Shown one piece after another: positions 7,474 to 15,060 of a stretch of DNA of 16,908 nucleotides. The notes below the pieces were generated by a model, which was not told where the DNA came from, did no database searches, and worked only from the letters and a program-made list of their open reading frames with translations. The position numbers were made by a program, and so were the translations under genes. This DNA is from CAZSGN01 sp964606415. GTDB taxonomy: Bacteria > Bacteroidota > Bacteroidia > Bacteroidales > JBBRXJ01. Location: NCBI GenBank assembly GCA_964606415.1, contig CAZSGN010000024.1, forward strand, positions 1 through 16,908, written 5' to 3'. Numbering within the stretch: position 1 is the first letter of the stretch; each line of letters starts with the position of its first letter.

Positions 7474-9280
7474 TAAGCCAAAAGAGACACTGCTAAACGC
7501 CTATTCCATTGAGGAAATCAGTCAGGTTTTCACAAGGATTGACGAAAAAATCATTTCACTGCATCAATGCTCATCCGATGATTTTCTTGGACTTAATAAC
7601 CAATTTAAAAGATTTGCTAAAGATGCCCGGTTAATATCAGAAAACGCCCAGATCATCTTTGATTTAATGAGTGACGAAGAAGCCTCAGAAAAATTTGCGG
7701 GAGAACTGGATGAATATTTTAAGCGGCTAAGCGGTTTCAATAAATCCTTCTCTAAACTAATCAACAGCCTTAAGGATTATTACAATGAAATGTACCAAAT
7801 CCTTGACTTTATGTACATACCAACACACCATTTTAATCAAAACCTGATGTCCATTAAGCTTTTACGGACCAACCTAAAGCTGGAACTCTTTTTAAATAAA
7901 GATGAGAGAGCTTCGGAAAAAGGATTCGACAACATATTCACCCGGCTTAAAGACCATTATTCTAAATTTTACCGATTATTGACAAACATCAAGAACAAAA
8001 TAGACCAATCAAAAAGCAAATTAAATTTTATTGAAGAATATTACCTTTCTCAAACAGACGAGATATTAAAACAAATAAAAGAAAGCAAATCTCTTCTGTC
8101 AGAAAAAAATAAGGAAGCCATTGTTAAATTACCAGACCTGTCAGCGAAAACCAAGAGCAACTCACAAAACATTTCCAACATCATCACCAATCTTCAATAT
8201 CATGATATCATCAGGCAAAAGATTGAACATGTCCAGCAAGTCCATAAAGAAGTGATCGGCGACCTGAAAAACATGAACCAGGAAAAGAAAGAACTTGATG
8301 ATGAAAGCAAAATGTCCTGTTTTATAAAAATAAGGGACATAGCCCGGCTGCAGGCAGCTCAGCTAATTCATGCCAATAAAGAATACCAGAAAGCCATTGA
8401 GAACATCACACAAAAAATACTGGACCTTGGCCACAACATGACCACCATCACCAACATGTGTAATTATTTTATTTCCCCAGGAGAACAAACCAATAAAAAC
8501 CACTTCGGTGAAATTGAAAACAGACTCCAAAATGCAACACAATTAAAAAGCCAGTTAAACGAAGCCCATTCAGAAATAAAAGACCAATACAGTATTATAG
8601 ACCTTGATCTCTTCAATATGATCAATACTTATGAAACCGTGAGCAAGGAGATGGATGCCTTTTTACCCCTGATCAGAAAAATAAAATTATCCGGATTACC
8701 GGAGCAACATTACAGCGAAATACAATTATCTGAAGAAGAAATTCAACAACTGATCGATCAATTTGATGTGAATCATCAACAACTAAAGAAGCTCATCAAC
8801 AATATTGGTAAATCAAGTGAAAAGATCAGAAATGCAATAGAAAAAGGGCTGTCTGAGTCTCCTCTCGGAGGCGATATCAATAATATTGACGACCGTAATT
8901 TATCCCTTGTTAATCGTCTTCATGAAAATAAAAATAAGATGCAAGGCATCATTAAACAAAACAGCCATCTCACCCATATCCTGAACGAAGACATTCGCAC
9001 CTCTATCAAAGATGTTAAATATTATGATTTTTTTGATAAAACCATTGAGGATATTACTGAAGAACTAAATGATATAAGCGGCAAATTACATACAGAAGAA
9101 TTTGAAAACAATGTAAATATTGATCATCTCAGACAGAAATACACCATGCATAGCGAACATTTTATTCATGAAAGCATATCCAAGGAGGAAGAAAAAGGAG
9201 ATGTTGATCTTTTTGGTGATGATGGAGAAAAAGCATACAATCAGAACGAAGAGGAAGACGACAATCTTGAATTATTCTAA
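7463..9280 (+). CDS. Large helical cytoplasmic protein with a CheZ-like D-xxx-Q motif
   Basis: The protein has 605 residues and is almost wholly alpha-helical with coiled-coil character. It has no signal peptide, no membrane segment and no receptor signalling hairpin. LQYHDIIRQKIEHVQ holds Asp248 and Gln252, the same spacing as the catalytic Asp143/Gln147 of CheZ, which assists CheY-P hydrolysis. A similar segment, VKYYDFFDKTIEDI, recurs near the C-terminus with Asp522 but Lys526 in place of Gln. The chain ends in an acidic tail, EEEDDNLELF; CheZ also ends in an acidic-hydrophobic peptide closing with Phe that docks on CheY. From these points and its place in a che cluster I infer a CheY-P phosphatase or CheY-binding scaffold; overall similarity to CheZ cannot be shown by eye. 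Database annotations may call such proteins methyl-accepting chemotaxis proteins. Starts at 7457 or 7463 both overlap the upstream receiver gene. Confidence 0.6.
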   Translation: MQNDKPKETLLNAYSIEEISQVFTRIDEKIISLHQCSSDDFLGLNNQFKRFAKDARLISENAQIIFDLMSDEEASEKFAGELDEYFKRLSGFNKSFSKLINSLKDYYNEMYQILDFMYIPTHHFNQNLMSIKLLRTNLKLELFLNKDERASEKGFDNIFTRLKDHYSKFYRLLTNIKNKIDQSKSKLNFIEEYYLSQTDEILKQIKESKSLLSEKNKEAIVKLPDLSAKTKSNSQNISNIITNLQYHDIIRQKIEHVQQVHKEVIGDLKNMNQEKKELDDESKMSCFIKIRDIARLQAAQLIHANKEYQKAIENITQKILDLGHNMTTITNMCNYFISPGEQTNKNHFGEIENRLQNATQLKSQLNEAHSEIKDQYSIIDLDLFNMINTYETVSKEMDAFLPLIRKIKLSGLPEQHYSEIQLSEEEIQQLIDQFDVNHQQLKKLINNIGKSSEKIRNAIEKGLSESPLGGDINNIDDRNLSLVNRLHENKNKMQGIIKQNSHLTHILNEDIRTSIKDVKYYDFFDKTIEDITEELNDISGKLHTEEFENNVNIDHLRQKYTMHSEHFIHESISKEEEKGDVDLFGDDGEKAYNQNEEEDDNLELF

Positions 9281-9313
9281 CCATGGCGTGTCAAAAAAAA
9301 TAAAAAAACAATT

Positions 9314-9634
9314 ATGAGCAAAAAAAATAAAAATATCAAAATAACCCAGAAAAATAAAGAGACTGTTGTTTTGGATTTCAGCGATAATCTAACCATCGAC
9401 GAAGCAATCAGCATCAAGGAATCATTATCCGAAACAATGGGTAAAGGGGAAAATATTTTAATCAAAGGAAAAAAAATAAACAACATAGACTTAACCTTTG
9501 TTCAATTATTAAAATCTTTTGAAAGAACATGCATCAAAGAAGGTAAAAATATATCTATTGACCTGGAACTCCCGGAAGAGATTCAGGCCCTGTTAACCAA
9601 CAGCGGTATACAATTATTAAAAACAAATAATTAA
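9314..9634 (+). CDS. STAS-domain protein
   Basis: This small single-domain protein has 106 residues. VVLDFSDNLTIDEAISIKESLSETMGKGENILIKGKKINNIDLTFVQLLKSF is the STAS pattern: a first strand, a helix after the TIDEA loop, then a strand ending in IDLTFVQLL, the loop region where anti-anti-sigma factors carry the phosphorylated Ser. Here that loop is Asp59-Leu60-Thr61, closer to the MlaB-like branch of STAS proteins than to SpoIIAA, so regulation by a Ser kinase is doubtful. Lys-rich residues 1-15 form a basic N-terminal tail. It is placed 33 bases after the CheZ-like gene and 11 bases before cheY, so it is co-transcribed with them. The partner is unknown. Confidence 0.75.
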   Translation: MSKKNKNIKITQKNKETVVLDFSDNLTIDEAISIKESLSETMGKGENILIKGKKINNIDLTFVQLLKSFERTCIKEGKNISIDLELPEEIQALLTNSGIQLLKTNN

Positions 9635-9645
9635 AACCATTTATC

Positions 9646-10011
9646 ATGAGTAAGAAAATTTTAATTGTTGATGATTCCGAAAGCATCCGCGATGTAGTAA
9701 CCTTCACCCTTGAAAATGAAGGGCACGAGGTAATGGCAGGCATTGATGGGAAAGACGCCCTTCAATATCTCGACGGACAAGGCATTGACCTGGTTATTAC
9801 TGACCTGCATATGCCAGAGATGGATGGCATCAGCCTGATAAAAGAAATCAGGAAAAAAAATGAATATTCACGTACCCCGATTCTTTTTCTAACAACTGAA
9901 TCTCAGCAGGAGAAAAAAGTAGAGGCAAAAGAAGCCGGAGCAACCGGTTGGATTGTAAAACCATTTGTTCCTCAAAAATTAATTGCAGCGATCAATAAAG
10001 TAATCAGATAA
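9646..10011 (+). CDS. cheY: CheY-like single-domain response regulator
   Basis: This is a complete receiver of 121 residues with all active-site residues: the acidic pair Asp9-Asp10 (ILIVDDSES), phosphoacceptor Asp53 (DLVITDLHMPEMDG), Thr83 (ILFLTTES) and Lys105 (WIVKPF). There is no output domain, so it acts by protein-protein contact, as CheY does. Its position between the STAS gene and cheA makes it the likely substrate of CheA and of the CheZ-like protein upstream. No flagellar switch gene is nearby, so the target (flagellar motor, gliding apparatus or another process) is not shown by the window. It is followed by a 357-base non-coding gap before cheA. Confidence 0.92.
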   Translation: MSKKILIVDDSESIRDVVTFTLENEGHEVMAGIDGKDALQYLDGQGIDLVITDLHMPEMDGISLIKEIRKKNEYSRTPILFLTTESQQEKKVEAKEAGATGWIVKPFVPQKLIAAINKVIR

Positions 10012-10368
10012 AACAACACGGTACATCAAACGTGTCGAAATACAAGAAGAAATGAATGCAATAAGAAAAAAATATGCGCTCATGCTTTGACAGACTCCGA
10101 TTTACCATTTAATACCATTATAAAGTTAACCGTGTCCGGAAACAAAAAATTAAATATTGCTTTATCATTGAAAGAACATAGCTATTTAAGAAGATGGCGA
10201 TATCCATCTAAACTAAAAACAAACACATAAAGATGAACCGAGCCATGATCCGCCGGCTGGCGGAACACACACATTTTGATGACTATTTTAACGTTATGGT
10301 ATGCCGTAAAACTGGTTTTTGAGAATCATGGCGAGCTGCATGACAAATAAAATTAAACTATAAAACAG
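10012..10368. other. 357-base gap between cheY and cheA
   Basis: No supported gene is present. The longest small frames (for example 29 codons at 10233-10322) lack any recognisable product. A GC-rich perfect palindrome lies at 10249-10264. GCCATGAT (10242-10249) and ATCATGGC (10325-10332) form an 8-base inverted repeat around it. No good promoter match was found, although a gap this long inside a tight cluster suggests a processing, regulatory or promoter function for cheA. Confidence 0.5.
10249..10264. repeat. GC-rich REP-like palindrome
   Basis: TCCGCCGGCTGGCGGA forms a perfect 6-base stem (TCCGCC with GGCGGA) around a 4-base loop. It stands out in an AT-rich gap. Short GC-rich palindromes of this kind are often dispersed repeats, but only one copy occurs in this window, so repeat status is inferred. 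Confidence 0.35.
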
Positions 10369-12429
10369 ATGAAATCACAAGATATTGATGCCCTGAAGAA
10401 AAAATTTATTGAAGAGGCTACCGATCATATCGGAGACCTTGAAGAAGCTTTAATGGCTTTGGAAAAGAATCCTGAGGACCATGAACATATTGAAAGAACC
10501 TTCAGGGCAATGCATAGTCTAAAAGGCGGGGGCGCAATGTTTGGATTCACTAAGGTGAGTGAATTGACTCATAACCTGGAAACAATCTATGACAAGATTC
10601 GTAACCAGCAAGCCAAATTAAATGATGATATATTAACGATCACTTTTGAGTCGGTCGATTTTCTTAAAAAACTGCTATATTCAAACGAAGATGACCTGGA
10701 GATACAAGAGGAACAAAATGCATTCATTGAAAAGATCAATCAACTTATAGCTGCTGATGATAATGCCCCGGAGGCAACTAAAAATGAACAGCAAGCAATA
10801 AAAGATAAGACAATCAAAACATTTTATATTTTCTTTAAGCCAGACCCGTCCATTTTTGATAATGGCACCAATCCTTTGTTTTTACTGGATGAACTTGCCA
10901 GCCTGGGACAATGCAAAGCCATGCCCAGATATAATATTCTACCGGCATTTCATGAAATGGATCCAACAAAGTGCTATACGCATTGGGAAATCTTTCTGGC
11001 CACTGAAGAAGACATATCAACCATACATGACATTTTCATCTTCGTGGAAGACGATTGCGAACTGGAAGTAGAACTGCTTCATGCAGGAAACCTCTTTGAA
11101 AACAATCAATTCAACGAAGAATCAGCCGAATTGATCAATACCGACATTGATGCCGGAATCGACAAAGTCAAAAAAATAGTAGCAGAAAGTATTCCCACAA
11201 CAACAAAACCCGGCAAGAAAAATCCTTCAGCAAGAAACGGTAAAGAAAGCCAGATCACAAGCATTCGTGTTGCTTCGGATAAACTTGATGGCTTAATGAA
11301 CCTTGTCAGCGAACTGGTGACAACACAGGCGCGCCTCAATTTATATACCGAACAAGACAGCAGCCCCGAACTAACAAGCATCTCTGAAAGCGTTCAGAAA
11401 CTAACACGGCAACTTAGAGATTTGGCCTTTAGCATTGTATTAATTCCAATCGAGAACATGTTAACCCGATTTCACAGGCTAATCAGAGATTTATCGAAAG
11501 AATTAGGTAAAGATATTAACTTTACCACCGAGGGAGCAGAAACCGAACTCGATAAAAATATCATAGAAAACCTGACAGATCCTCTGATGCATATACTCAG
11601 GAACAGCATCGATCATGGAATTGAGAATCAAGCAACAAGAAAGAAAAACGGAAAACCAGAGAAAGGCCAGATCACCTTAAAAGCTTTTTATTCAGGATCC
11701 AATGTCAATATACGGGTGAGCGACGATGGTGCTGGTATTAATCCGGAAATAATAAGGAAAAAAGCTATCCAAAAAGGCATCATTACTGATGAGACGACAT
11801 TATCTCAGCGCGAAGTATTTGATTTACTTTTCCAACCCGGATTCAGTACATCCGAAAATGTAACAGACATTTCCGGCCGCGGCGTTGGCATGGATGTGGT
11901 TAAACGAAAGATTGAAGAAGTACGCGGAGAAATTGAAATGTTTTCCGAACCCGGAAAAGGAACAACCATCACCATTAAATTACCTCTAACATTATCAATT
12001 ATTGATGGATTACTTGTCCAGATAGACAGCAGTCATTACATTGTTCCTTTAGCTGCCATTGTGAAAATATATGCCGTGCAACATGAAGAAGTCGTCAATC
12101 AATTTAACAACCTGGTTGTTCTGGACGGAGAACAAATCCCCTTCTTTTACCTCCGAAAAGAATTTAACGTAGAAGAAAGCAATGCGCATGTAGAACAAGT
12201 GGTTGTTGTAAGTTACGAAGACAAAAAAATAGGCCTGGTGGTTGATGAAGTCGTGGGTGAATATCAAGCCGTACTTAAACCCCTGGGAAAGCATTACAAA
12301 GATCAGGAAATGGTATCCGGAGCAAGTATTCTTGGTGACGGAACGGTTGCATTAGTGTTGGACACCAATAAAATGGTCAGTCAATTAAGTCATTTACAAA
12401 AAGAAAAAATAACCTCAAAAATTAAATGA
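10369..12429 (+). CDS. cheA: Chemotaxis histidine kinase CheA
   Basis: CheA is the receptor-coupled kinase that autophosphorylates on its Hpt domain and passes phosphate to CheY and CheB. The 686-residue protein has the full domain set. P1/Hpt spans about 1-120 with His49 in RAMHSLKGGG. A P2-like domain spans about 145-245 (IFFKPDPSIF through FIFVEDDCELEV). P3 dimerisation begins near residue 298 (SIRVASDKLDGLMNLVSELV). The P4 ATPase has the N box around His408 (HILRNSIDHGIE), G1 at Asp452 (DDGAGI) and G2 near Gly505 (GRGVGMDVV). P5, CheW-like, runs from about 550 to the end. Nothing is missing. The ATGA overlap with cheW (12426-12429) implies coupled translation. It follows a long gap, so it may have its own promoter. 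Confidence 0.96.
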   Translation: MKSQDIDALKKKFIEEATDHIGDLEEALMALEKNPEDHEHIERTFRAMHSLKGGGAMFGFTKVSELTHNLETIYDKIRNQQAKLNDDILTITFESVDFLKKLLYSNEDDLEIQEEQNAFIEKINQLIAADDNAPEATKNEQQAIKDKTIKTFYIFFKPDPSIFDNGTNPLFLLDELASLGQCKAMPRYNILPAFHEMDPTKCYTHWEIFLATEEDISTIHDIFIFVEDDCELEVELLHAGNLFENNQFNEESAELINTDIDAGIDKVKKIVAESIPTTTKPGKKNPSARNGKESQITSIRVASDKLDGLMNLVSELVTTQARLNLYTEQDSSPELTSISESVQKLTRQLRDLAFSIVLIPIENMLTRFHRLIRDLSKELGKDINFTTEGAETELDKNIIENLTDPLMHILRNSIDHGIENQATRKKNGKPEKGQITLKAFYSGSNVNIRVSDDGAGINPEIIRKKAIQKGIITDETTLSQREVFDLLFQPGFSTSENVTDISGRGVGMDVVKRKIEEVRGEIEMFSEPGKGTTITIKLPLTLSIIDGLLVQIDSSHYIVPLAAIVKIYAVQHEEVVNQFNNLVVLDGEQIPFFYLRKEFNVEESNAHVEQVVVVSYEDKKIGLVVDEVVGEYQAVLKPLGKHYKDQEMVSGASILGDGTVALVLDTNKMVSQLSHLQKEKITSKIK

Positions 12430-12950
12430 TTATGGAAACAACATCAGAAAAAATCATTTCTTACCTGACATTTAAGTTAGGAGAAGAAGAGTATGCAGCT
12501 CATGTAAGCAAGGTGTTAAACATTCTGGAAATGACAAAAATCACCAAAGTGCCTAAGGCACCCGAATACATGAAAGGAGTCATTAACCTCCGGGGCATGG
12601 TGCTGCCCGTCATTGACACCCGTATTAAATTTGGCATGGAAGAAACCGAGTATACAGACAAAACCTGTATCGTGGTAATGGATCTGGACATTGACGGAGA
12701 TATTGTCCATGTTGGAGCGCTAGTCGATGAAGTAGTCGCTGTCCTGGAAATTGATCCCGACCAGATCGAACCGGCACCAAGTATTGGCACCACATACCAG
12801 TCTGAATTTATAGCCGGAGTCGCCAAAGTTGATGAGAAATTCATCATGATCCTTGACATGATAAAAGTCTTCTCTACGGAGGAAATGGAGGTTATTAAAA
12901 ATGCTAATAAACAACAAAGCACAAAAGATGATAAAAAAGAAGAGAAATAA
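12426..12950 (+). CDS. cheW: Chemotaxis coupling protein CheW
   Basis: CheW bridges chemoreceptors and the P5 domain of CheA. The 174-residue product is a single CheW domain with the family segments YLTFKLGEEEYAAHVSKVLNI, KVPKAPEYMKGVINLRGMVLPVID and VGALVDEVVAVLEI, followed by a Lys/Asp/Glu-rich C-terminal tail (about 160-174). The start at 12426 overlaps the cheA stop; an in-frame ATG at 12432 is an alternative that loses two residues. It is the last gene before a 313-base gap with two hairpins, so it may end a transcription unit that began upstream. It presumably serves receptors encoded elsewhere, since none is in the window. Confidence 0.94.
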   Translation: MIMETTSEKIISYLTFKLGEEEYAAHVSKVLNILEMTKITKVPKAPEYMKGVINLRGMVLPVIDTRIKFGMEETEYTDKTCIVVMDLDIDGDIVHVGALVDEVVAVLEIDPDQIEPAPSIGTTYQSEFIAGVAKVDEKFIMILDMIKVFSTEEMEVIKNANKQQSTKDDKKEEK

Positions 12951-12987
12951 TGTTTCTTAATATTATATTGCTTTTTGTTATAACGGT

Positions 12988-13032
12988 TTAAAGAACAATC
13001 TTTCCGGCTTCACAGCAAAGATTGTTCTTTAA
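12988..13032. terminator. Probable intrinsic terminator after cheW
   Basis: TTAAAGAACAATCTTT (12988-13003) and AAAGATTGTTCTTTAA (13017-13032) form a perfect 16-base stem around a 13-base loop. The stem is A-rich on the left and T-rich on the right, so it could act on either strand. The core is GC-poor, so termination may be partial. It lies about 40 bases after cheW. Confidence 0.65.
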
Positions 13033-13081
13033 TAACAAACTATAACCTAAATTAAGCGATTTGAACGCAGTAAAAAAGTGC

Positions 13082-13116
13082 TTTACTTATTCCGTTGTTT
13101 TTACGGAATAAGTAAA
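13082..13116. repeat. Second perfect inverted repeat upstream of cheR
   Basis: TTTACTTATTCCGT (13082-13095) pairs with ACGGAATAAGTAAA (13103-13116) around a 7-base T-rich loop, a 14-base perfect stem. On the plus strand it is followed by A residues rather than T, so it is not a standard forward terminator. It could terminate antisense transcription, stabilise an mRNA end, or be an operator. Confidence 0.6.
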
Positions 13117-13263
13117 AAAATAGCCAGTCCCGGCATTCGGGGTTGTTTTTCATCAAATAGGTAAAATGAACAGCTTTCTTTTTCGATTGTGCGGAATCAC
13201 TCAATTTAAGGGAATAATGATTTATTTACAGAAAACCTGAAATTCATTTTTATGTAACAAACA

Positions 13264-14139
13264 ATGGAAAAGCAAAATCAATCCACAGCCAGTTCTGAGC
13301 ACTTTAAACCTAAGATGCTTACTGATAATGAATTTAACAAACTAGCAAAATTCATTTTCGAAGAATATGGGATTAAAATGCCTATTGAGAAAAAAATCAT
13401 GTTACAGAGCCGGCTGCAAAAAAGGCTCAGGCATCTAAGCATGAGTAACTTTAAAGATTACATTGAATATGTTTTCAATAAAGAAGGTAAAGGGGAAGAA
13501 GTTATTCATATGATTGACGTGGTCAGCACGAATAAAACAGATTTTTACAGGGAAGCTGACCATTTCGAATTTTTAAAAGAAAAAGCGCTTCCCGATCTCT
13601 GTGAAGACAATGATTTTTATCGGCCGATTAAAGTATGGAGCGCAGGATGTTCAAGTGGTGAAGAACCATACACACTGGCTTTCACATTAAGTGATTACAA
13701 GGAGCAAGAGCCCGGGATGGATTACACCATTTTGGGAACAGATATTTCATCACGTATACTCAGGCAGGCCAATGACGCTATTTACAAAGAAGAAAAAACA
13801 GTTATCATCCCCATGCCGGTCAAGAAAAAATACCTTTTAAGAAGCAAAGACAGGGAAAAACCAACTGTGCGGGTAAAATCAGAGATAAGAAAAAAAGTAT
13901 CTTTTCAACGGCTCAATTTTATGGATGAAAGCTATGCTGTCCCTGACACCTATGATATCATTTTTTGCCGTAACGTCTTGATTTATTTTAGCAGGGAAGT
14001 ACAAGAATCTGTAATTAATAAATTATGTCAAAAAATACGTCCGGGTGGTTATCTTTTTCTTGGCCATTCAGAGTCGATTACTAATATGAATGTGCCCCTT
14101 GACAGGGTTAAACCAACTATTTTTAAACGCAAATCATAA
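13264..14139 (+). CDS. cheR: Chemoreceptor glutamate methyltransferase CheR
   Basis: CheR methylates receptor glutamates with S-adenosylmethionine, raising CheA activity during adaptation. The 291-residue protein has an N-terminal helical receptor-recognition domain (about 20-85) and a Rossmann SAM-binding domain. NKTDFYRE (from Asn90) corresponds to the family's N-x-T-x-F-F-R-E motif, with Tyr for the second Phe. SAGCSSGEEPYTLA (from Ser126) is the SAM-binding loop, and DIIFCRNVLIYF (Asp231 to Phe242) is the conserved strand and helix start. All motifs appear functional. No C-terminal receptor-tethering or TPR domain is present. The His-less kinase gene begins four bases after its stop. Confidence 0.95.
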   Translation: MEKQNQSTASSEHFKPKMLTDNEFNKLAKFIFEEYGIKMPIEKKIMLQSRLQKRLRHLSMSNFKDYIEYVFNKEGKGEEVIHMIDVVSTNKTDFYREADHFEFLKEKALPDLCEDNDFYRPIKVWSAGCSSGEEPYTLAFTLSDYKEQEPGMDYTILGTDISSRILRQANDAIYKEEKTVIIPMPVKKKYLLRSKDREKPTVRVKSEIRKKVSFQRLNFMDESYAVPDTYDIIFCRNVLIYFSREVQESVINKLCQKIRPGGYLFLGHSESITNMNVPLDRVKPTIFKRKS

Positions 14140-14143
14140 AACG

Positions 14144-15049
14144 ATGAGCAAACTTAGCGATGAAGAACTGCTCCGGGAATTACAACAACGGTTTAAACAA
14201 AATAAACAAACCGTAGAAGAACTGAAGCAACTAACCGAAGAACTTAAAACAGCCAATAAAAAGCTGGAAGAATCAGAAGCGCTCAAGAGCCATTTCATTT
14301 CGAATATCACAAATGAAATTGTAAATCCATTCACCTCAATCATGGGTTTAGCCAAAAGTATTCTGTCAGTCAAGAAGGAAAGTTGGAAAACGGTCATTAG
14401 CATGGTTTCCCATATTTATTCAGAAGCATTCAACCTGGATTTTCAGTTCCGCAACATATTTGTGGCTGCCAAACTTGAGGCAGGAGAAATAACCCCTGAA
14501 GTATGCAACACCGATATTAAATCATTGATTGACAGCCTCATAGAATCATTCAAGATTGAAGCCAAGAAAAAAAGCATAAGTATCACTCCTGACATCAAAT
14601 ATGAGCAAGGGGACAAACCACTTTACTTCAAAACCGATCCGGAGAAATTAAGATTAATAATGGCCAACTTGCTGAGCAATGCCATTAAATTCAGTTATGA
14701 AAAAGGAGATATTAAAATTGATGTTCATAAACAAGAAAATAAACTAAATATTGCAGTCATAGACAAAGGAGAAGGCATATCAGCAGCCAACCTGCAAACC
14801 ATTTTCGACCGTTTTAAAAGAGGAGACAGTGGCATAAGTTCGGTACGCCGGGGGCACGGCCTGGGATTGTCTGTTACAAAAGCCCTGCTGGACATGCTAA
14901 ACGGAGATATTGATGTAGAAACAAAGCCGGAAAAAGGATCGAAATTCATCATTTCCATCCCAGAAGCAGAATCCGAAATAACAGGAATGGCAATGGATGA
15001 CAATGAGATCTTTTTCGATGAAGACCAGGGTGATGATGAAGTATTCTAA
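14144..15049 (+). CDS. HisKA/HATPase-type kinase lacking the phosphoacceptor histidine
   Basis: From the ATG at 14144 the protein has 301 residues and no membrane segment or sensor domain. Residues 1-45 form a charged coiled coil. The HisKA-like helix follows (SHFISNITNEIVNPFTSIMG): where kinases have S-H-E-[IL]-R-T-P, this protein has T-Asn57-E-I-V-N-P, so the usual phosphorylation site is missing. The HATPase domain looks intact: N box NLLSNAIKF with Asn179, G1 at Asp207 (DKGEGI), F box IFDRFKRG, and G2 from Gly237 (GHGLGLSV). The chain ends in a strongly acidic tail (DDNEIFF to DDEVF). It may phosphorylate another protein's His domain, act as an allosteric ATP-binding partner, or be a scaffold. 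Its place between cheR and cheD ties it to the chemotaxis-type system. The frame extends upstream into cheR, but MSKLSDEELL gives a sensible N-terminus. Confidence 0.8.
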   Translation: MSKLSDEELLRELQQRFKQNKQTVEELKQLTEELKTANKKLEESEALKSHFISNITNEIVNPFTSIMGLAKSILSVKKESWKTVISMVSHIYSEAFNLDFQFRNIFVAAKLEAGEITPEVCNTDIKSLIDSLIESFKIEAKKKSISITPDIKYEQGDKPLYFKTDPEKLRLIMANLLSNAIKFSYEKGDIKIDVHKQENKLNIAVIDKGEGISAANLQTIFDRFKRGDSGISSVRRGHGLGLSVTKALLDMLNGDIDVETKPEKGSKFIISIPEAESEITGMAMDDNEIFFDEDQGDDEVF

Positions 15050-15060
15050 GATGCAAAATC

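Larger units (their letters stand above)
12951..13263. other. 313-base gap between cheW and cheR with two hairpins
   Basis: The gap contains two long perfect inverted repeats (listed separately), at 12988-13032 and 13082-13116. Small frames (13 codons at 12950, 24 codons at 13166) show no recognisable product. No clear TAnnTTTG element precedes cheR, so how cheR to cheB are transcribed is open. Confidence 0.5.

Noticed and set aside
10233..10322. Frame of 29 codons starting MNRAMIRRLAEH in the cheY-cheA gap.
   Set aside because: It is short, has no recognised motif, and much of it is made by the GC-rich palindrome.
13166..13240. Frame of 24 codons upstream of cheR.
   Set aside because: There is no similarity, and its length is expected by chance.
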